A stretch of DNA of 64,000 bases from Salinibacterium sp. SWN167 (GTDB lineage Bacteria; Actinomycetota; Actinomycetes; Actinomycetales; Microbacteriaceae). The first letter of the stretch is position 1; each line of letters opens with the position of its first letter. The DNA lies in NCBI RefSeq assembly GCF_015864665.1, contig NZ_JADYWU010000001.1, positions 310,001 to 374,000 on the forward strand. Direction: 5' to 3'. The notes below the pieces were generated by a model. That model made no database searches, was not told where the DNA came from, and saw nothing but the letters and a program-made list of their open reading frames with translations. Shown piece after piece: positions 60,966-64,000 of the stretch. Both the position numbers and the translations under genes were made by a program.

Positions 60966-61634
60966 GTGCTGGATGCCCAACTGCGCCGAGCGGTCAGTCG
61001 ACCGCTCAACGGCATGGCATCCGCCCTCGACGTGCCTTGGATCACGCCCGACCGCATCACGATCGCCGGGCTCGTTGTCGGCCTGAGTAGTGCTGCGCTC
61101 GCCGCAACGCAATGGTGGAGCCTCGCGCTCATCGCGTGGCTGCTGTCGCGAGTGCTGGATGGGCTCGACGGAACTCTTGCTCGACGGCGGCTCGCTGCGG
61201 CATCCGCTTCGGGTCGGGATGGCGTTGATGCCTCGAGCTCCGCTGCTGCGAGCCAAGCGGGCGGCTTTCTCGATATCGTCGCCGACTTCGTGGTCTACGG
61301 CGCGACGGTTCTCGGCGTTGCGATCGGTGCGACCACCGCATTCGGGGCGCCCTGGTGGCCGTTCTTGCTCGTCATGTTCAGCTACTACCTCAACGGGGCC
61401 GCGTTTCTCGCGTTCTCCTCGATAGCTGAACGCACCGGCCGAACAGTCTCAGACGAAGACAACCGCTCGCTTTTCTTCCTCGGTCGTATTGCCGAAGGCG
61501 GCGAGACGGTATTTACTCACGCACTCTGGCTGATCGTGCCGTTCTTTGCATGGCAGATCGCGATTGTGTGGAGCATCATCGTGTTCGTCAGCGCCACCCA
61601 GCGGATGATCGTCGGCTACCGCCTGCTGCGCTAG
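60966..61634 (+). CDS. YnjF-like CDP-alcohol phosphatidyltransferase
   Basis: Membrane enzyme (222 aa) beginning MLDAQLRRAVSRPLNGMASALDVPWITPDRITIAG, followed by the signature D-G-LDGTLARR and, after an inserted Ser/Ala-rich stretch of about 20 residues, GGFLDIVADF. The later LFFLGRIAEGGETVFTH matches the YnjF subgroup. All four signature aspartates are present, so activity is plausible, but the insertion falls inside the motif between AR and G. The start is GTG 60966, 2 bp after TVP38 copy 2. It shares CTAG with the convergent flavoenzyme stop. Confidence 0.85.
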   Translation: MLDAQLRRAVSRPLNGMASALDVPWITPDRITIAGLVVGLSSAALAATQWWSLALIAWLLSRVLDGLDGTLARRRLAAASASGRDGVDASSSAAASQAGGFLDIVADFVVYGATVLGVAIGATTAFGAPWWPFLLVMFSYYLNGAAFLAFSSIAERTGRTVSDEDNRSLFFLGRIAEGGETVFTHALWLIVPFFAWQIAIVWSIIVFVSATQRMIVGYRLLR

Positions 61635-63070
61635 TCTTTCGGCTTTCCCAACGTTGCCCGGCGAACCCGAGCCAACAGTTGGATAGCTGACTTCACGACG
61701 CCGCTCTTCAAACGGTATTGAACGTCAGCGATGGCCGCATTCCAGAGGGCATCGCTGAAGGTCGGGTAGGCGTGGGTCGCCGAGGCGAGCGCGCTCGTGG
61801 AGAGTTTCGCGCTGACGGCGAGTGTGAGCTCTCCGAGGCTTTCGCCCGCGCGCGGTCCGACGATGGTGCCGCCAAGTACCCGGCCGCGAGTATCGACGAC
61901 GATCTGCGCGAAACCCTCTTCTTCACCTTCGGCAATGGCGCGGTCCGTTGAGAGGTGTTCGCCGGTGTAAACGCGGTGCTTGCCGGGCACGGCATCCGCC
62001 GCGGTGATACCGACGGCTGCGATTTCGGGCGAGGTGAACGTGACGCGGGGCACGAGCTGGTCATTGAACTTGCGGCGTAGGCCCAGGGCCGCGTTGGTGC
62101 CTGCAATACTGCCGCTTACTCCGGCGATGTGGCTAAACTTTGGCAACCCGGCGGCGTCGCCGGCCGACCAGATGTGCGGGTTGGAACTGCGCAGCGAGGC
62201 ATCGACATCGATGAATCCCTCGGCCGTGATGTTTACGCCAGCGGCCTCGGGGGCGAGAGTCCCCACCCGGGTTGAGCGTCCGATCGCGGCAAGCAGGCGG
62301 TCGAAGGGCACACGGCTGCCGTCGTCGAGCACGAGCTCTCCGGCTAGTCCGTCGGTCGAGATGACCTCGGCGGCAGAGCGGCCGTTGAGCACGGTGATGC
62401 CGTCGCCGTCGAACGTCGCCTGCAGGATGCTGCTGGAACGCTCATCCTCAGTGGGAAGGATGCGGTCGCGGCGGTTCACAATCGTCACGGCGGAACCGAG
62501 TCGGGCCATTGCTTGGCCGAGTTCACTTGCGATCGCACCGCCGCCCAGCACGACGAGGCGGGGTGGTAGTTCGTCGAGTTCCCAAATGCTGTCGCTCGTG
62601 AGCATCTCGATGCTGTCGGTGCCGGCGAACTTGGGGAGGCGCGGTTCGGTTCCCGTCGCGATCACGGCCTGCACGAACGTGTGGCGAGTGCCATCGATTT
62701 CTAGCGAGTGGCGGCCAGTAAAGTGAGCATCCCCGTGGATGACCTCGATGCCGAACTCGGCAAAAGCCTCGGCGGAATCGTGCGGCTCGATCGTGGCAAT
62801 CGCATCCTCGACGTGCCCCATCGCCCGCGCAAAGTCGATTGTTACGTTGTCGGCGGTGATGCCGAAGCGTTCAGAAGTCCGCATGACGTGAGCGGCATGC
62901 GCTGTAGCGATCAGTGACTTCGAGGGAACGCAGCCGGTCCAGAGGCAGTCCCCACCGAGGCGGTGGCGTTCGACCATCAACACCCGTGCACCGAATCGGG
63001 CGGCGGTCTTGCTAGCGACAATTCCGGCGCTGCCGGAGCCGATGACGATGAGATCCCACTGAGCGGGCAT
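61631..63070 (-). CDS. Dihydrolipoamide-dehydrogenase-like disulfide oxidoreductase
   Basis: FAD- and NAD(P)-binding enzyme (479 aa). GSGSAG starts the FAD domain, the redox disulfide is in GGDCLWTGCVPSK, and a second Rossmann motif GGGAIASELGQAMA binds NAD(P). The C-terminal catalytic His is in THAYPTFSDALW. The sequence type is the mercuric-reductase/Lpd-like group often found next to TVP38 proteins, not the 2-oxoacid dehydrogenase E3 itself, as no E1/E2 genes are nearby. ATG 63070 follows AGGAACACGC. Physiological disulfide substrate unknown. Confidence 0.85.
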   Translation of the reverse strand: MPAQWDLIVIGSGSAGIVASKTAARFGARVLMVERHRLGGDCLWTGCVPSKSLIATAHAAHVMRTSERFGITADNVTIDFARAMGHVEDAIATIEPHDSAEAFAEFGIEVIHGDAHFTGRHSLEIDGTRHTFVQAVIATGTEPRLPKFAGTDSIEMLTSDSIWELDELPPRLVVLGGGAIASELGQAMARLGSAVTIVNRRDRILPTEDERSSSILQATFDGDGITVLNGRSAAEVISTDGLAGELVLDDGSRVPFDRLLAAIGRSTRVGTLAPEAAGVNITAEGFIDVDASLRSSNPHIWSAGDAAGLPKFSHIAGVSGSIAGTNAALGLRRKFNDQLVPRVTFTSPEIAAVGITAADAVPGKHRVYTGEHLSTDRAIAEGEEEGFAQIVVDTRGRVLGGTIVGPRAGESLGELTLAVSAKLSTSALASATHAYPTFSDALWNAAIADVQYRLKSGVVKSAIQLLARVRRATLGKPKD

Positions 63071-63182
63071 GCGTGTTCCTTTCGAGAGGGCGTTTGCCCC
63101 AGTCATGTTTAGCAGCGCATTGTTCAGCGAACCGTACGCTAGATCACAGTTCGCAGGGAGGGCTCGCCCGTAACATCGGGTC

Positions 63183-63932
63183 ATGGCTACCGAAACTAAC
63201 GTGAACACCGTTCCTGCTGACGCTCCCCGCTACGACGGGCTGAAGGCCGTCTTCATCAACTGCACGCTCAAGAAGAGCCCCGAGATGAGCCACACCCAGG
63301 GCCTCATGGATTCAAGCATCCAGCTGATGCGCAGTGCCGGAGTGCACGTCGATAACGTGCGCTTCATCGACCACGACGTTGCCATCGGTGTCTACCCCGA
63401 CATGCGCGAGCACGGCTGGGAGAAGGATGCCTGGATGGACGAAGTCTGGCCTCTTATCGAAGCGGCCGACATCCTCGTCATCGGTGGACCGATCTGGCTG
63501 GGCGACAACTCCTCTGTCACCCGGATGCTAATCGAGCGTCTCTACGCGATGAGTGGCGAGTTCAACGACAAGGGCCAGTACGTGTTCTATGGCAAGGTCG
63601 GCGGCGCGCTCTTCACCGGCAACGAGGATGGCGTGAAGCACTCCGCCATGTCGGTGCTCTACAGCCTTCAGCACATTGGCTACGTCATTCCTCCCGCAGC
63701 GGATGCTGGCTGGCTCGGCGAAATCGGCCCCGGCCCCAGCTACCTCGACGAAGGCTCGGGCGGCCTCGAGAACGACTTCACGAACCGCAACACGACCTTC
63801 ATGTCGTGGAACCTCATGCATTTGGCATCGATCCTCAAGAACGCCGGCGGTATCCCCGCTTACGGAAACACCCGCAAGGCGTGGAACGACGGCGAGCACT
63901 TCGGCTTCGAAGCTAACCCCGAGTACCGGTAA
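63183..63932 (+). CDS. Flavodoxin-fold NAD(P)H-dependent FMN reductase-like protein
   Basis: Flavodoxin-like protein (249 aa). LKAVFINCTLKKSPEMSHTQGLMDSSIQLMRSAGVHVDNV gives the phosphate loop and helix, EAADILVIGGPIWLGDNSSVTRMLIERLY the second flavin-binding loop, and KVGGALFTGNEDG the third. Such proteins bind FMN and act as NAD(P)H:quinone or flavin reductases. It is divergent from the disulfide oxidoreductase gene, with a 112-bp gap, and runs towards the window end. Confidence 0.85.
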   Translation: MATETNVNTVPADAPRYDGLKAVFINCTLKKSPEMSHTQGLMDSSIQLMRSAGVHVDNVRFIDHDVAIGVYPDMREHGWEKDAWMDEVWPLIEAADILVIGGPIWLGDNSSVTRMLIERLYAMSGEFNDKGQYVFYGKVGGALFTGNEDGVKHSAMSVLYSLQHIGYVIPPAADAGWLGEIGPGPSYLDEGSGGLENDFTNRNTTFMSWNLMHLASILKNAGGIPAYGNTRKAWNDGEHFGFEANPEYR

Positions 63933-64000
63933 CCCTCAAGTGAGCATGTCATGATGGATCCGTGCGGCGAGAGAGTGGCGTCAGCCCCCCTGGCGGGCGA

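Noticed and set aside
61631-63070. Mercuric reductase or E3 of a 2-oxoacid complex
   Set aside because: No mer genes or E1/E2 genes nearby; no heavy-metal domain or terminal Cys pair seen.
63954-64000. Start of a further gene at the window end
   Set aside because: A GTG near 63961 opens a frame to the edge, but 13 codons and no clear Shine-Dalgarno cannot support a call.

Overview
The window is high-GC, densely packed DNA from an actinobacterium. Composition, frequent 4-bp start/stop overlaps, GTG/TTG starts and the many GGATG/CATCC words suggest a Microbacteriaceae-like organism. This is inference, since no rRNA or housekeeping marker is present. No tRNA, rRNA, CRISPR array, transposase or prophage gene was recognised.

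Region 1 (1-12.4 kb) is an accessory mosaic. It opens with a CopB-type copper P-type ATPase behind a CsoR-like operator. A small two-gene membrane operon, an ABM-domain protein and several decayed gene pieces follow. The pieces are a head-to-head fusion of a KduD-like SDR relic and a copB 3' relic, a relic of the small membrane gene, and half of a terminator hairpin. Two MarR/SDR modules follow, one driving SDR, SnoaL-like and fused luciferase-like/FAD-oxidase genes. A RelB/RelE-type toxin-antitoxin pair comes next.

Region 2 (11.6-26.5 kb) is a large sugar-acid regulon. It best fits oxidative L-fucose catabolism: aldose dehydrogenase (AKR), lactonase, L-fuconate dehydratase, KduD-like SDR, mutarotase and an ABC sugar importer without its own ATPase. 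Three near-identical LacI-type operators precede its three transcription blocks, and a LacI regulator is encoded inside. A CoA-transferase, a binding-protein homologue with no signal peptide and a MaoC hydratase form an unexplained sub-module.

Region 3 (26.5-47.0 kb) is an exopolysaccharide locus. It has an initiating sugar-phosphate transferase, two glycosyltransferases, a Gfo/Idh/MocA oxidoreductase, a flippase, a Wzy-like polymerase, a chain-length protein with a degenerate kinase domain, a beta-helix protein and a 1776-residue secreted multidomain protein. A CDP-alcohol transferase and a cytidylyltransferase-like enzyme are also present. At least four promoters here carry a C-run/G-run palindrome at a fixed distance from the -10 box.

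Region 4 (47-55 kb) holds a peroxiredoxin, SGNH hydrolase, OsmC-like protein, KDPG aldolase and KDG kinase with an IclR regulator and its operator, an MFS transporter, an AlkD-like protein and an aldo/keto reductase.

Region 5 (55-63.9 kb) has two TVP38/TMEM64 proteins flanking a YnjBCD-type ABC transporter, then a YnjF-like CDP-alcohol transferase, a dihydrolipoamide-dehydrogenase-like flavoenzyme and a flavodoxin-fold protein. This resembles the uncharacterised ydjX-ynjF neighbourhood of E. coli and is the best candidate here for a conserved but undescribed system. Bases 63933-64000 show no supportable gene.
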